From Anaerolineae bacterium (GTDB lineage: Bacteria > Chloroflexota > Anaerolineae > Promineifilales > Promineifilaceae), in assembly GCA_023384355.1 (NCBI GenBank), contig JAHDWL010000002.1:95667-159666 (forward strand): a stretch of 64,000 nt of DNA, read 5' to 3'. This document shows positions 1 through 9,367 of this stretch, one piece after another. Within the stretch, counting starts at the first letter, position 1. The number at the start of each line of letters is the position of its first letter. The position numbers and the translations under genes were made by a program. The notes beneath the pieces were generated by a model. The model did no database searches. It was not told where the DNA came from and saw only the letters and a list, made by a program, of their open reading frames with translations.

Positions 1-876
1 GATGAGGTCGCGGTATTGTTCGCGAGTATAGCCGCGCCGCATCGCTGCCAGGACATCGTTGTTGCCCGCCTGAATCGGTATCTCGATCTGTGGCATCACT
101 TTCGGCAGTTCGGCCACGGCGTGCAGAATCCTGTCGGTCATATAGTTCGGATGGCTGGTCAGGAACCGGATGCGTTCCAGCCCGTCAATGCTGTTGATGA
201 CGCGGAGGAGATCGGCCAGGTCCGGGCCGTCGGGGACGTCATACCCATAGCGATCGACGATTTGACCCAACAGGACGACTTCCTTCACCCCCTGGGCCAC
301 CAGCGAGCGAACTTCAGCGGCGATTTCACCCACCTGCCGGCTGCGTTCGATACCTCGTTTCTGGGGGATGATGCAGAAGGTGCAGGCGTGGGAACAGCCG
401 TAGACGATGGCTACCGGCGCGGACACCAGCTGGCCACGCTGGTCGGTGGGAAGCACGACGGCACCGTCTTGCCAGGCGTGACGCTGGCGAGTAGTCGCCT
501 GCTCAAGATCGTAATCGCTATCCTGAGTGAGATGAGAGATTAGGGGCAGACCATCGGTCGATGGTTCCATGAACACGTCGACGAACGGGAAGCGTTTTTC
601 GAGGATCTCATTGCCGCGCACGCCCACCACACATCCCATCACTGCCACAGTCAAATCGGGACGGCGAGCCTTCAGCGGCTTCAAGCTTTGCAATTTTGAG
701 TAAGTCTTGTCTTCTGATTGCTGCCGGACGGTGCAGGTTTCCAGAACGATTACATCCGCGTCTTCGGCGTGGTTGGTTGATTGGTAACCGAGCTTCTCCA
801 GCTCAGTCGCCACGCGGCGCGCGTCAGCGTAGTTCATCTGACAGCCGGTGATCCAGAAGTGATAGGTCTTTGTCAT
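1..876 (-). CDS. miaB: tRNA methylthiotransferase MiaB family, 3' part outside window
   Basis: First 292 codons of a radical-SAM methylthiotransferase. MiaB adds a methylthio group to C2 of isopentenyl-adenosine 37 in tRNAs that read UNN codons. Translated from the ATG at 876, Cys12, Cys48 and Cys82 are the three N-terminal (UPF0004) cluster ligands. The motif CSHACTFC supplies the radical-SAM ligands Cys161, Cys165 and Cys168. The gene leaves the window before the TRAM domain, so a MiaB-like paralogue (MtaB, RimO) cannot be strictly excluded, although the short N-terminal domain fits MiaB. A good promoter at 933-961 separates it from the upstream operon. Confidence 0.88.
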   Translation of the reverse strand, partial: MTKTYHFWITGCQMNYADARRVATELEKLGYQSTNHAEDADVIVLETCTVRQQSEDKTYSKLQSLKPLKARRPDLTVAVMGCVVGVRGNEILEKRFPFVDVFMEPSTDGLPLISHLTQDSDYDLEQATTRQRHAWQDGAVVLPTDQRGQLVSAPVAIVYGCSHACTFCIIPQKRGIERSRQVGEIAAEVRSLVAQGVKEVVLLGQIVDRYGYDVPDGPDLADLLRVINSIDGLERIRFLTSHPNYMTDRILHAVAELPKVMPQIEIPIQAGNNDVLAAMRRGYTREQYRDLI

Positions 877-932
877 TATCTTCAAAAAATCCAGGGGCCT
901 GTTTAATTTTTCGTGGCCCGCTAAGCAAGGAG

Positions 933-961
933 ATTCTAATGACCCCGCCCGTTCACGTCAA
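933..961 (-). promoter_or_regulatory. sigma70-like promoter of the miaB-family gene
   Basis: On the minus strand a -35 TTGACG (956-961) and a -10 TAGAAT (933-938) are separated by 17 bp. Transcription would begin near 926 and give a leader of about 50 nt. That leader contains a weak GGGCC/GGCCC hairpin (895-899 with 915-919), with a T6 run five bases beyond it, just before the start codon. Confidence 0.65.
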
Positions 962-1028
962 GCGCTGTTAGCCTGCCGATCCTGTTCGGATGTGAAGATC
1001 CGGTTTGATCGTTAGCCGCCTTCCGCGC

Positions 1029-3689
1029 TCAGGGGTGTAACCAGGCTACCGAGTTGCAAGCGCCATATTCGTGCGGCAGCAGTTTTACGTAGTCGCTGTC
1101 AGGGGCGATGAGACCGACCAGACCATCAGCCATCGAGACGGCAAGCCAGCGGCCATCCGCGTTCCAGTCATAGATGACCGAGGGCAGAAAGAAGGGCAGC
1201 CGGGCAAGGAACGGGATCGTCCGGTTCTCGGCGAAATCGTGAACGAGCAGAACGCCGCTGTTGTTGTCAGGTATTGTGGCTCGCCGGTCCTGCCCGACCA
1301 TTACCAGATAGCGACCATCGGGCGAGAAGCCCAGCGAGTGGTTGGCATTGGCTGGCAGCTCCAGAAGTATATCGGACAACCGCTCATTTAAATCGTAGGA
1401 GACGGCGTAGACCCGCTGCGCGGCCGCGTCCTGGGCAACGATAAATAAACGGCTGGGATAACTGGGATGGGTGACGACGTAGGATAGCGAGAGACGCTGC
1501 GCCGGCAGATCTTCGGGCAGGAAGTCGAGGATGTCAGCCGACGTCAGCACGATTTCCGGATTATGGTCGTCTATGGTGGCGATAACGATTTCTTCGCCGA
1601 CCCGGTCTAGCAGGCCTCCAGTCATCGCGCGACGTATGTAGCCAAAGGTTTGGTCGTCCAGCCAGAAAGGAGAGCGTCCGCGGCCGATGGATACCAGTTT
1701 GGGCGAGTCAGGCTCGGCACCTTCCGGGCCAAGGGTGAGAGACATCTCGTCATAGTCCCCATTTGGCCGCAGAACGACGTGGCGTTCGTTGGCAATCATG
1801 AACGACGTTTGGGGAGAGGAGCGATTGTCGCCGGCGTAAATAGCCCATTGCCCGTCCGGCGACCAGAACGGCAAACCGGGGAGTTCGGTAGCGGCACAGT
1901 CGTCATCACACTCAGCGGGATCGATGAGAAAAGAGCGAATGGCTCCGGTTTTTGGGGTGTAAGCATAGACAACCGTTCGCTGGCCCTGTTTGTCACTTCC
2001 GCCATACGCCATGGCGAATCGGTTGTCGTCGAGCATATGGACCGGAACCGGCTCGTCGTGGTACCAGATTTTTGTCTGCCACGACTCTGTCTCCGTAGAG
2101 AATTCCTGCAATAACAGTGTCCCTGGGTCCGGCATGGCGCTCGACCAGAAATATCCTTGCGCGCTGTATAGCTCTTCCCATCGCCCTTCGTCGGGTGAAT
2201 AGCGCAACAACGTGGATATATCGGAACTTCGGTCGCTCTCTGTGACCGTGCACGTCATGAAAAGAGATTCCCCGACCGGAAGTGGGGGTGGTTCGTCCGT
2301 GCTGTAACCGGCGTTACGAAAGGCGTAAAGCCACCAGGCGATATCGAGATCATCAGGGATGGTGGTATCGTCCTTACCGGACGCCCCGACAGCACGATCC
2401 AGAAATTGATTGAAGTTGCTGGTGTCGTCCAGATCGCGTTCCAACCCGGCCGGCGACGTGCCGGGGATACCGTTGACCAGAAAATCAACGGCTGCGCGTA
2501 ATTCCCACATGCGTTGGTCGGAGAGTTGAAGGGGCACGCGGCCGCGGATGTAGGAACTGATGGTGCTCAGCCGTGGCCGGGAATCGAGAACGCGCTGATG
2601 ATCATCGGCATTGATGGGCCAATTCATCACCCCCAGTTGGCTCAATTGATAGTCGACAAGGTAATTGAACACGAGGATATCTTCGCAGCAATGCCACCCG
2701 ACAGCCTGGGCGATGACTGCGCTGAAAACATGACGAGCGTAGCCGTCAATCAGGGCTTGATAACCCTCTTCGGCGAGTTGGGGATCATCATCAACCGGCA
2801 GTCCGATCAGAGTCGGCGTGGGGAGTTCCAGGATATCTTCCCGCTCGCGCGCTCGCCGGATGGCGCCAAGAGGTTCCGCCAGCGAGGTTAGCGTGACAGG
2901 TTCTGTGGCGAGCCGCACCGTCAGATGAAGGTCGGCCGAACACTCGATTTCCTCCAGTGTCGCGCACAGTCGCGCGATCTCTTTGTCCAGGTCCTGCGCC
3001 AGCCGTTGGGCGATGGCTGCGTCCCGGCGAGGATAGATGAGGGAAAGGTATTCTCCTTCGTTTGTCACCCAGTCGCCCCAGAACTCTTCCAGTGGCGGGG
3101 CCAGCAACCAGCGAAAATCGCCGCGCCTGAAGACGGTCGTCTGTTGCAATACGACGGTCTCGCCTGTGGTATCCCGACGGTATGGGTGATCGACCGTGAG
3201 GACGGCTTCATTGAGGTCCGGCGAGAACTCAATCTCGGCCGTTTGGGCGCCTTCTGGAGTTTCAACACCGGAGGGAGGGATAATTACCGGCAGCGAGCCT
3301 TCAGTGGGTATCAGGCCAAACGGCGACCGATCTATCACGAGATTTGCTGTGAAAATATCCAACTCGGCCGCTGTCCAGGCAGGAAGTCGCCCGGAGAGGA
3401 TTGACCGGAATATTTCCATGTCTTTATCAGCGACAGCCCGCTGCATCAGATTGTGGCTGGCGATGACATCCGTTCGAAAAGCCTCCATCGTGGCGTCAAT
3501 CCGTTGGTCTATCCGCCACCAGACGATCCCGCCGATCGTTACGACCAGCGTAACGACAAGACCTATTAATCGCCAGGGTAGCCGCCGGCCCGGCTTCGTG
3601 GCGTTTTCCGCCTCCTGTGGAGGTCCCCAGATGTTCTCTTGTGCCCGACGGTCGTCGTCCTCGGTTTGCCAATCAAAGTTAGCGGACAT
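1029..3689 (-). CDS. membrane-anchored protein with propeller-like C-terminus, unknown function
   Basis: 886 residues, not recognised as a named family. The N-terminus is a charged cytoplasmic tail, then one membrane segment at about 38-58, so most of the protein should be extracytoplasmic. Residues about 500-886 carry repeats of the SPDGxW/SPDGRY type (SPDGQWAIYA, SPDGRYLVMVG, NADGRWLAVS) typical of TolB/WD40-like beta-propellers. The middle part is mixed alpha/beta without a motif I can name. It lies 230 bp downstream of the lytic transglycosylase gene and may share its transcript, but a TATAAT at 3737-3742 suggests its own promoter. No clear Shine-Dalgarno sequence precedes the ATG. Confidence 0.7.
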   Translation of the reverse strand: MSANFDWQTEDDDRRAQENIWGPPQEAENATKPGRRLPWRLIGLVVTLVVTIGGIVWWRIDQRIDATMEAFRTDVIASHNLMQRAVADKDMEIFRSILSGRLPAWTAAELDIFTANLVIDRSPFGLIPTEGSLPVIIPPSGVETPEGAQTAEIEFSPDLNEAVLTVDHPYRRDTTGETVVLQQTTVFRRGDFRWLLAPPLEEFWGDWVTNEGEYLSLIYPRRDAAIAQRLAQDLDKEIARLCATLEEIECSADLHLTVRLATEPVTLTSLAEPLGAIRRAREREDILELPTPTLIGLPVDDDPQLAEEGYQALIDGYARHVFSAVIAQAVGWHCCEDILVFNYLVDYQLSQLGVMNWPINADDHQRVLDSRPRLSTISSYIRGRVPLQLSDQRMWELRAAVDFLVNGIPGTSPAGLERDLDDTSNFNQFLDRAVGASGKDDTTIPDDLDIAWWLYAFRNAGYSTDEPPPLPVGESLFMTCTVTESDRSSDISTLLRYSPDEGRWEELYSAQGYFWSSAMPDPGTLLLQEFSTETESWQTKIWYHDEPVPVHMLDDNRFAMAYGGSDKQGQRTVVYAYTPKTGAIRSFLIDPAECDDDCAATELPGLPFWSPDGQWAIYAGDNRSSPQTSFMIANERHVVLRPNGDYDEMSLTLGPEGAEPDSPKLVSIGRGRSPFWLDDQTFGYIRRAMTGGLLDRVGEEIVIATIDDHNPEIVLTSADILDFLPEDLPAQRLSLSYVVTHPSYPSRLFIVAQDAAAQRVYAVSYDLNERLSDILLELPANANHSLGFSPDGRYLVMVGQDRRATIPDNNSGVLLVHDFAENRTIPFLARLPFFLPSVIYDWNADGRWLAVSMADGLVGLIAPDSDYVKLLPHEYGACNSVAWLHP

Positions 3690-3736
3690 GGGCTGATGAG
3701 CTATTAAGAAAATCCGCGAGCGCCATTACTGCAAGG

Positions 3737-3742
3737 ATTATA
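3737..3742 (-). promoter_or_regulatory. possible -10 element for the 886-residue protein gene
   Basis: A perfect TATAAT on the minus strand lies about 50 bp upstream of the start at 3689. No convincing -35 is found at 16-18 bp (TTGCAA lies 22 bp upstream), so this call is weak. Confidence 0.35.
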
Positions 3743-3919
3743 ACGCAAGATTTCTATTTCCGTTTTGCAACCGAACTCTTTCACGTCCCGTTACATGAGG
3801 TCAGCCGGCATGCGCGGCAGTCCCGGCAAGTCGGAGGGCTGGATTTCAGGCGGATCAGCGCCTTTTTCATCGCCCCGTCAGGTGTGTGGGTAACCAATGA
3901 TTCATTACAGGTCAGGATG

Positions 3920-6532
3920 CTAAGGCGTGCTGTACAGGTAACGATAAGCGTTGAAACCCTCGTAGATACGTTCAATGTAGAGGCGCGTTTCGGGGAAATC
4001 GACCGTATCCACGAACAGGTCATGATTGCCGCCGGCCACGTCGAACCATCGCGCAGCGTTTCCGGGGCCGCCGTTATAGGCGGCCAGCGCAGCGTGGACA
4101 TGGCCGTCGAAATTGCGCAATTGCTCGCTCAGGTAATACGCGCCGAAATTTAGGCCTACGTAGGGTTTGTAAAGGTCATCGTTCTCATAATTGGGCCAGG
4201 CCAGCCGCTGGGCAATCCACGCGCCGGTGTCGGGGATAACCTGGCTCAGCCCTTGGGCGGCCGCGCCGGATCGGGCGAAGCTTTCGAACAGGCTCTCCTG
4301 CCGGACGAGAGCGAATTGCAGGCGCGGGTCGAACCCGAACCTGTCGGCCAGGGGCAGGATCAGGTCAGCAAAGTAGGGCGGGTAGGACAGGCGGCCGAGA
4401 TAGAGTGGCGCGTCGAAGACTGTGGCCTCCGTCTGTTGCAACAGGGTGGCCGCGGCGATGATCGACGATCGGTAGAGGCCCAATTGGCTGAAGTAGCGAG
4501 CCATCCGGTAGTTCGCCAGAGGATCGTCGGCGTAAGCCTCCCGCACCGTTTCTAGCTCGGCCTTGGCCGCTTCCTGCAACCCCAATTGCCACAGCTTTTC
4601 GCCGATTATTCGCTGGGGATCGGCCGCCGGCGCGCCGGTCATCGCGCCCAAATCCCCATCGGGAACGACCAACCCCTGGGCGGTTAACCGTTCCCGCAAC
4701 CACGCCTCGGCCTCTGCACGACCCGCTTCGATATCATCCGGCATGACGAAGGAAGTCTCAGCGGTGAATGGAGGTGTCCCGGCCACAAAATCGGCCGCGC
4801 GCAGGGCGAAATAGTTGCTGGGGGATAACGTGGCAACTTGCGCGGCCAGCGCCGCCGCATCCGGCCCGGCGTTGTCTCCGGCTTCTGCCGCCTGCAGCAA
4901 CCGGAACAAAGCCTCCGCGGCGTTGACATTGGCCGGATATTGTTCGATCAGACGCGAGCGCAGGGTTAATGCCTCATCCGGTTTCCCGGCAGCATCGGCC
5001 AGATCGGCGGCACGGAATAGCGCCGCCGGGGTGTTTTCATCGAAGGGAAAGGAATCAGCGAGAAATAGATATCGTTTCCGGGCATCGTCCAGGCCGAGGC
5101 TGTCAGCCAGTTTGGCCGCGGTCCAGGCCACACCGGCCGCGCCCTCCATTTCGGGGTAAGTCTTCAGGAGTTCGTCGTAGGCGGCCAGCGCTTCGGAATC
5201 CATTCCGGCACGACGCAGCAATTCGCCGCGTTCGAATAGCGCGCGCGCCGGATCGCGCCCTCTCAGGGCGTCCAGTTCGGACAATGCTCCTTCCTGATTG
5301 CCGAGAGCTTCATGGCTCCAGGCCAAAAAAGCGTGGGCGTCGGCGTCATAGATTTCCGGTTCGGCGGCGATATAGCGACGAAAGGCGTCGATTGCCGGTT
5401 GGTACGCTCCGGCATAGTAATCGACGACGCCCCGCTGGTACTCGTCGACGGGGACGCCGGCCTCGATCAGGGCGACCAGGGCGTAGTAACTTTCGATCGC
5501 ACGGGGGTAGTTCGTGATCGCCTCCACGAATCGTTCGTGCCCGGCGGCCGTGTTACCGGCCATAATCTCCGCCTGACCGGCCAGGTAGGTCATCTGACCT
5601 TTCGTTGCCTCGGTGCGGGCGATGTCGTGAATGGCGTCGTATTGCGCGATGGCGGCGTCATAATCGCCACGGGCGAGATAGAGCGCGGCCAGACGACTCC
5701 GGTTGGCCACGGCCTTGAACCGTTGTGACGGAGCATCTACTGAGCCTGCCAGGGCAGCGATGACCGCATCATTGTCGCCAAGAGCCTCGAACGAATCGGC
5801 GATCAGCGGCTGGATGTACGCGGCCATGTCGGGGTTGTTCGCCAAATACGCCTCGTAGGCCGCGATCGCTCCGGCGTGATCTCCCAGTGTTGCGCGGGCC
5901 TGCCCAAGATGGAACGTGGCGACATCGGCGATATTCACTGTTGCCGGCAGGGTCACTCCCTTGCTTCCCGCATCGGGCACGGCCGGAAAGGTCTGAACCA
6001 ACGCCTCAAGCTCCAGGGCTGCGCGGTCAGTCTGCCCGTTGGCCAGCAGGGCGACAGCCAGGCCGAGATGTGCTTCGCTCACAAGCGCCGCGTCGAGATC
6101 GCCCGGCTCGTTCACAACCGCGCCAAACGCGGCCGCGGCCAGGTCATGGTCTCCCTCGGCCGCGGATCGGCGACCAAGGTCCAGCAATTCCATTGGCGTC
6201 GCGCCGTCAGGCAGGGCTACAGTGGCAACAGGCTGAGGGGTGGGGGGTGCGGAAGCCGTATCGATGCCGGTGGCCTCGCCGATCCCGGTTGAATCATTGG
6301 GAGCAGCACCGGCCGTCGTCGGGGACGGATAGACAATGGGGGTTGGAGGATTAAATGGATCGACACTGCCCGGAACGGCGAGCGTCGGTGTCGGCAGTAA
6401 CTGAAGGGTGCTCCCGGTGTCCGGAGAACGATCGGCCGATCCTGAATCTGGCCGGCAGCCGCCCGCAAGCCCGCTGAATAACACCAGTAACGCGATCCAG
6501 ACGGGGAGCCTGATGCGCTCAGACTTGATCAT
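3920..6532 (-). CDS. TPR-repeat lytic transglycosylase lipoprotein (Slt/SLT-domain)
   Basis: About 870 residues. It is predicted to cleave peptidoglycan glycan strands outside the membrane to 1,6-anhydro products. The start at 6532 gives a signal peptide ending at AGGC, a plausible lipobox; a low-complexity Pro/Thr/Gly linker follows. A long helical TPR superhelix runs to about residue 700, then a C-terminal SLT domain with the catalytic Glu in LVRQES (about residue 746), GLSQVIPDT and AAYNGGPGN motifs. This matches the Slt70 plan of a helical ring followed by the catalytic domain. Its ATG lies inside the last codons of the preceding gene (14-bp overlap), indicating translational coupling. 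A longer in-frame start at 6568 would spoil the signal peptide. Confidence 0.88.
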   Translation of the reverse strand: MIKSERIRLPVWIALLVLFSGLAGGCRPDSGSADRSPDTGSTLQLLPTPTLAVPGSVDPFNPPTPIVYPSPTTAGAAPNDSTGIGEATGIDTASAPPTPQPVATVALPDGATPMELLDLGRRSAAEGDHDLAAAAFGAVVNEPGDLDAALVSEAHLGLAVALLANGQTDRAALELEALVQTFPAVPDAGSKGVTLPATVNIADVATFHLGQARATLGDHAGAIAAYEAYLANNPDMAAYIQPLIADSFEALGDNDAVIAALAGSVDAPSQRFKAVANRSRLAALYLARGDYDAAIAQYDAIHDIARTEATKGQMTYLAGQAEIMAGNTAAGHERFVEAITNYPRAIESYYALVALIEAGVPVDEYQRGVVDYYAGAYQPAIDAFRRYIAAEPEIYDADAHAFLAWSHEALGNQEGALSELDALRGRDPARALFERGELLRRAGMDSEALAAYDELLKTYPEMEGAAGVAWTAAKLADSLGLDDARKRYLFLADSFPFDENTPAALFRAADLADAAGKPDEALTLRSRLIEQYPANVNAAEALFRLLQAAEAGDNAGPDAAALAAQVATLSPSNYFALRAADFVAGTPPFTAETSFVMPDDIEAGRAEAEAWLRERLTAQGLVVPDGDLGAMTGAPAADPQRIIGEKLWQLGLQEAAKAELETVREAYADDPLANYRMARYFSQLGLYRSSIIAAATLLQQTEATVFDAPLYLGRLSYPPYFADLILPLADRFGFDPRLQFALVRQESLFESFARSGAAAQGLSQVIPDTGAWIAQRLAWPNYENDDLYKPYVGLNFGAYYLSEQLRNFDGHVHAALAAYNGGPGNAARWFDVAGGNHDLFVDTVDFPETRLYIERIYEGFNAYRYLYSTP

Positions 6533-7544
6533 GCTCTTCTTCGCCGGAATCGTCCGGGGGAGGCACATCTGAGGCGGAAAGACCGGTTGCCGGTTTGGGA
6601 GGATTGGCAGTGGCGGCCGAAGCTGAAGGAGATGCTGTGGCAGCGATCGTCGTCATAGATGTGTCGGACTGTGTAATGGTCTGCGATGGAGGGTTGCGGC
6701 GACCGGTCAACAACTCCCAGCCAAGATAGATTGGGGCCAGTTGGCTCAGGCCTAACGCGACAAGCAGGAAGATGGATCCGACGCGCAAGAGCTCCAGGCG
6801 GGATGCGAGCTGATCGTCCGCCTGATCGATAGTCTCGCCGAATTGGTCGACCAGCATGATATAGCGGTCGAGCAGAGGGAGAAATTCACCCATTCGGGCG
6901 TTAATTGTCGTTAGGTTGTCGGATGTCGCCTGGAGATCGCTGGAGAGGGATGCGAGGTTGTTGTTGGTGGTCGTTAATTCATCCTCGAGGCCGCGCAAAC
7001 TCTCCGGTAGCCCTGTCAGGCTTGCTTCGAATACCCGCAAGGATTGGTCAAATGATGTCTCCGGAGCGTATTCGATCCCCAAATCGAAGCGGAGCGGGAA
7101 GGAACCGCCGAAAGGCAACGGTATGTCCTGATCGATCCCTATAGAACTCAGGGTTCTTAATGTGGTGTCGATGACTGCGGCGACCTCAATCATGTTGGGC
7201 AGTGCGGCCTGCATGCCTTCGATCGCCTCCGGTACTTCCTGGGTGGTGACAGCGGTGACACTGTCGACCAGTGGGCGACTTTGTTCCAGGGTTCGCGCGG
7301 CCGAGGCCGTCGCGTCGACGGCGGTTGTCAGGCCGCCGGTGACATCGCTGATCGAGTCACGGGTCAATGTTAGAGTGGCGCCCGCCGCGGCGAGGCTTTG
7401 TCCGGCGACTTCGAGGCTGGTGGTTACTCTCTCCGTCAGCCGGCCGATGGCGTCGCCGACAAAAAAAGCGCCGGCAAAAGCCGACACCAGCAGAATCAAT
7501 CCGGTCAGGAGCATGATGAGGCCGAGAATACGCTTGATGATCAT
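6519..7544 (-). CDS. two-TM coiled-coil membrane protein, unknown function
   Basis: 341 residues, family not recognised. A hydrophobic helix spans about 5-28 and a second about 250-275. Between them lies a Ser/Thr/Leu-rich region with heptad-like spacing (SLSSDLQATSDNL and similar) that should form an extracytoplasmic coiled coil, topologically like the sensing region of chemoreceptors. No HAMP or signalling domain follows, so it is not a chemoreceptor. The C-terminal 65 residues are Ser/Thr/Ala-rich and end in acidic residues. It sits between a binding-protein-like lipoprotein (32 bp upstream) and the SLT-domain lipoprotein, whose start codon overlaps its end. I infer a scaffold or partner role for the wall hydrolases; direct evidence is absent. 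Confidence 0.7.
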   Translation of the reverse strand: MIIKRILGLIMLLTGLILLVSAFAGAFFVGDAIGRLTERVTTSLEVAGQSLAAAGATLTLTRDSISDVTGGLTTAVDATASAARTLEQSRPLVDSVTAVTTQEVPEAIEGMQAALPNMIEVAAVIDTTLRTLSSIGIDQDIPLPFGGSFPLRFDLGIEYAPETSFDQSLRVFEASLTGLPESLRGLEDELTTTNNNLASLSSDLQATSDNLTTINARMGEFLPLLDRYIMLVDQFGETIDQADDQLASRLELLRVGSIFLLVALGLSQLAPIYLGWELLTGRRNPPSQTITQSDTSMTTIAATASPSASAATANPPKPATGLSASDVPPPDDSGEEEHDQV

Positions 7545-7575
7545 GATTGGCTACCCTTGGTGAAGACACTACTCA

Positions 7576-8220
7576 TTATGGCTGATAAACCTCGCCGGTT
7601 ATTCCTTCATATTTTAATCCATCCAGCGATTCCTGGACAGATGACCGGGTGATGGTTCCGGTGTTTTCTTCAGCCTTCGCTAAGGCTGCCAACAACAGCC
7701 CAAAGGCGTCATACGTCGGCCCGGCAAATGGGCCGGGCGTCTCATCGAACGGCGTCAGGGCGTTATAATCCGCCGTGAATTCGGTGGGCAGGTCTTGTGG
7801 ATCGCCGGCAGTGAACGGGGAAATGCCCATTTGCAGGAAAGGGAGACCATTTTGTTCATAGACGGGCAAAGCTCTCCCGGACGTCTGGGGGAGGTAATGC
7901 CCTATGACGGCGACAACGCCGGGGTCGACGGCCAAGGAGGCGGCCGCCTGCCGGGCAAGTTCCTCGTCGCCGCGATCGTCGAGCGCCACCAGGGCCACGC
8001 GATACCCGCCGATGCCACCGGCTTCGTTTACCTGCCTGACGGCCAGGCGGGCGCTGTAGACAGCGTCGTAACCGATGTCGCGGTGACGTCCTTCGAAGGG
8101 TGCGACCAGACCGATCTTGACCACCGGATCGACGGACGCACAACCGGCACACAGCAGAAGGGCGAGGGCCAGCGCGAACCCTCTAGCGGCAGCGTTCCAC
8201 ATTGGCCAGGTGTTCCTCAT
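7576..8220 (-). CDS. half-size LivJ/LivK-like periplasmic binding lipoprotein
   Basis: 214 residues. A signal peptide ends in a lipobox (LLLCAGC), followed by a type I periplasmic-binding-protein N-lobe (KIGLVAPFEG, ARLAVRQVNEAGG, VVAVIGHYLPQTS). At about residue 135 the sequence jumps to elements normally near the end of such proteins (PTYDAFGLLLAAL, YEGITGEVYQ). It then stops, so the central C-lobe segment and the last strands are missing; family members are near 380 residues. No frameshift that restores a longer frame was seen. The start overlaps the end of mltG by 38 bp; Met7 at 8202 is an alternative start. Its place between transglycosylase genes recalls LpoA, an activator of wall synthases with a LivJ-like domain, but that role is inference. 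Confidence 0.72.
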   Translation of the reverse strand: MRNTWPMWNAAARGFALALALLLCAGCASVDPVVKIGLVAPFEGRHRDIGYDAVYSARLAVRQVNEAGGIGGYRVALVALDDRGDEELARQAAASLAVDPGVVAVIGHYLPQTSGRALPVYEQNGLPFLQMGISPFTAGDPQDLPTEFTADYNALTPFDETPGPFAGPTYDAFGLLLAALAKAEENTGTITRSSVQESLDGLKYEGITGEVYQP

Positions 8221-9367
8221 AGGTCACGCTAAAGATGTGCTGCCCGGGCGTGGCGGCCGTGCAGTCAAGGACGAAAAATAGATAGTCGACCGCGGCCGGG
8301 TTGGCGATGGCCTGAAGCGAGGTCAGGCCGGGATTGGCAATCGGGCCGGGCGGCAGCCCGTCCACCTGATACGTGTTGTAGGGCGAGGCGACGGTCAGGT
8401 CGGCCGCGTCCAACGGTGACTTCCACCAGCTGTCGGCCGCGGCGTTGTAGCCCAGGGCGTATTGCACCGTCGGGTCGGCCTGGAGCCGCATGCCGTTTCG
8501 CAGCCGATTCAGAAAGACGGCGGCCATGAGCGGCTTTTCTTCGGCCAATGCTGCTTCCTTCTCGACGATGGAGGCGAGAATAAGGGCGTCCCGCAGGGAG
8601 AGGCCGAGCGCGCCATAGGCCTGTCGCATCGCCGGGGTTACCTGCCGGTCGAAGTTGGCCAGCATCATGCCGACCAGGGCCGCGCTGTCTGTCGCCGGCT
8701 CGATGGCATAGGCGTCGGGGAAGAGATAGCCCTCCAGGGACGCGCCATCGGGGAGCGACGCCAGAAAATTGTAGCCGCCCAGATTGATGGCCCGGGGGTT
8801 TTGGGCGATCGCCAGGAATTCATCAGCATCAATTTGCGCCGGTGAGACGACTCTCAGGTAGTTGCCCATCTCCTCGCTGCGCCAGCCGGGCAGGAAATTC
8901 AATTGCAGTGCGCGTGCGCCACCGGAGCCGAGGGATTCGGCGAGTTGAGGGATCGTCTGCTGCGGATCGAGAGTGTATTCCCCGGCGACAAGCCCGCCGT
9001 CCAATCCGTAGTAAGTCAGGTAGTTAAGAAACAGTTCGGTGTCGGCAAGCAGTCCGACAGCGCGGAGATTTTCGGCTATGGCGGCCGCGCCTTCGCCGGG
9101 CGTGATAGTGAACGTCTGGTTGCCGACGGCTGTTCCTGCCGGCTGTTCCAACCCGGCGGCATGCTGGGAGAGATAATATTCCAGATAAAGGCGCTGGCTG
9201 TTGCTGAGGCTGGGGTTCACCCTGGAGCGTTCCACCCCATCGCCGAGCCACGTCCGGTAGAACACGAAGCCGGCAGCGGCGCCCAGGCCGAGAATGACGA
9301 CGATGACGATAAATCGCCACAGAAAGCCGAAAGGCGTCTGGTTTTCATTGGGGCGATTGTTCGTCAT
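8183..9367 (-). CDS. mltG: endolytic transglycosylase MltG
   Basis: 394 residues. A short cytoplasmic N-terminus and one membrane helix (about 14-36) precede a LysM-like region and the YceG catalytic domain with ILASIVEKEA and GMRLQADPTVQYALG, the signature around the catalytic Glu. MltG cuts nascent glycan strands at the membrane and acts as a terminase for peptidoglycan polymerisation. I chose the ATG at 9367, which overlaps ruvX by 23 bp, because it places a basic/polar tail directly before the membrane helix; an upstream in-frame ATG at 9436 lies deep within ruvX. Pairing with ruvX is common in bacteria and supports the call. Confidence 0.93.
   Translation of the reverse strand: MTNNRPNENQTPFGFLWRFIVIVVILGLGAAAGFVFYRTWLGDGVERSRVNPSLSNSQRLYLEYYLSQHAAGLEQPAGTAVGNQTFTITPGEGAAAIAENLRAVGLLADTELFLNYLTYYGLDGGLVAGEYTLDPQQTIPQLAESLGSGGARALQLNFLPGWRSEEMGNYLRVVSPAQIDADEFLAIAQNPRAINLGGYNFLASLPDGASLEGYLFPDAYAIEPATDSAALVGMMLANFDRQVTPAMRQAYGALGLSLRDALILASIVEKEAALAEEKPLMAAVFLNRLRNGMRLQADPTVQYALGYNAAADSWWKSPLDAADLTVASPYNTYQVDGLPPGPIANPGLTSLQAIANPAAVDYLFFVLDCTAATPGQHIFSVTYEEHLANVERCR

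Noticed and set aside
4081..5040. Apparent excess of GGCC / CGGCCG, as for a highly iterated palindrome
   Set aside because: Dense in some coding stretches but near chance expectation in others (for example 1-600); likely from GCC codon preference. A k-mer count against a codon-shuffled control would decide.
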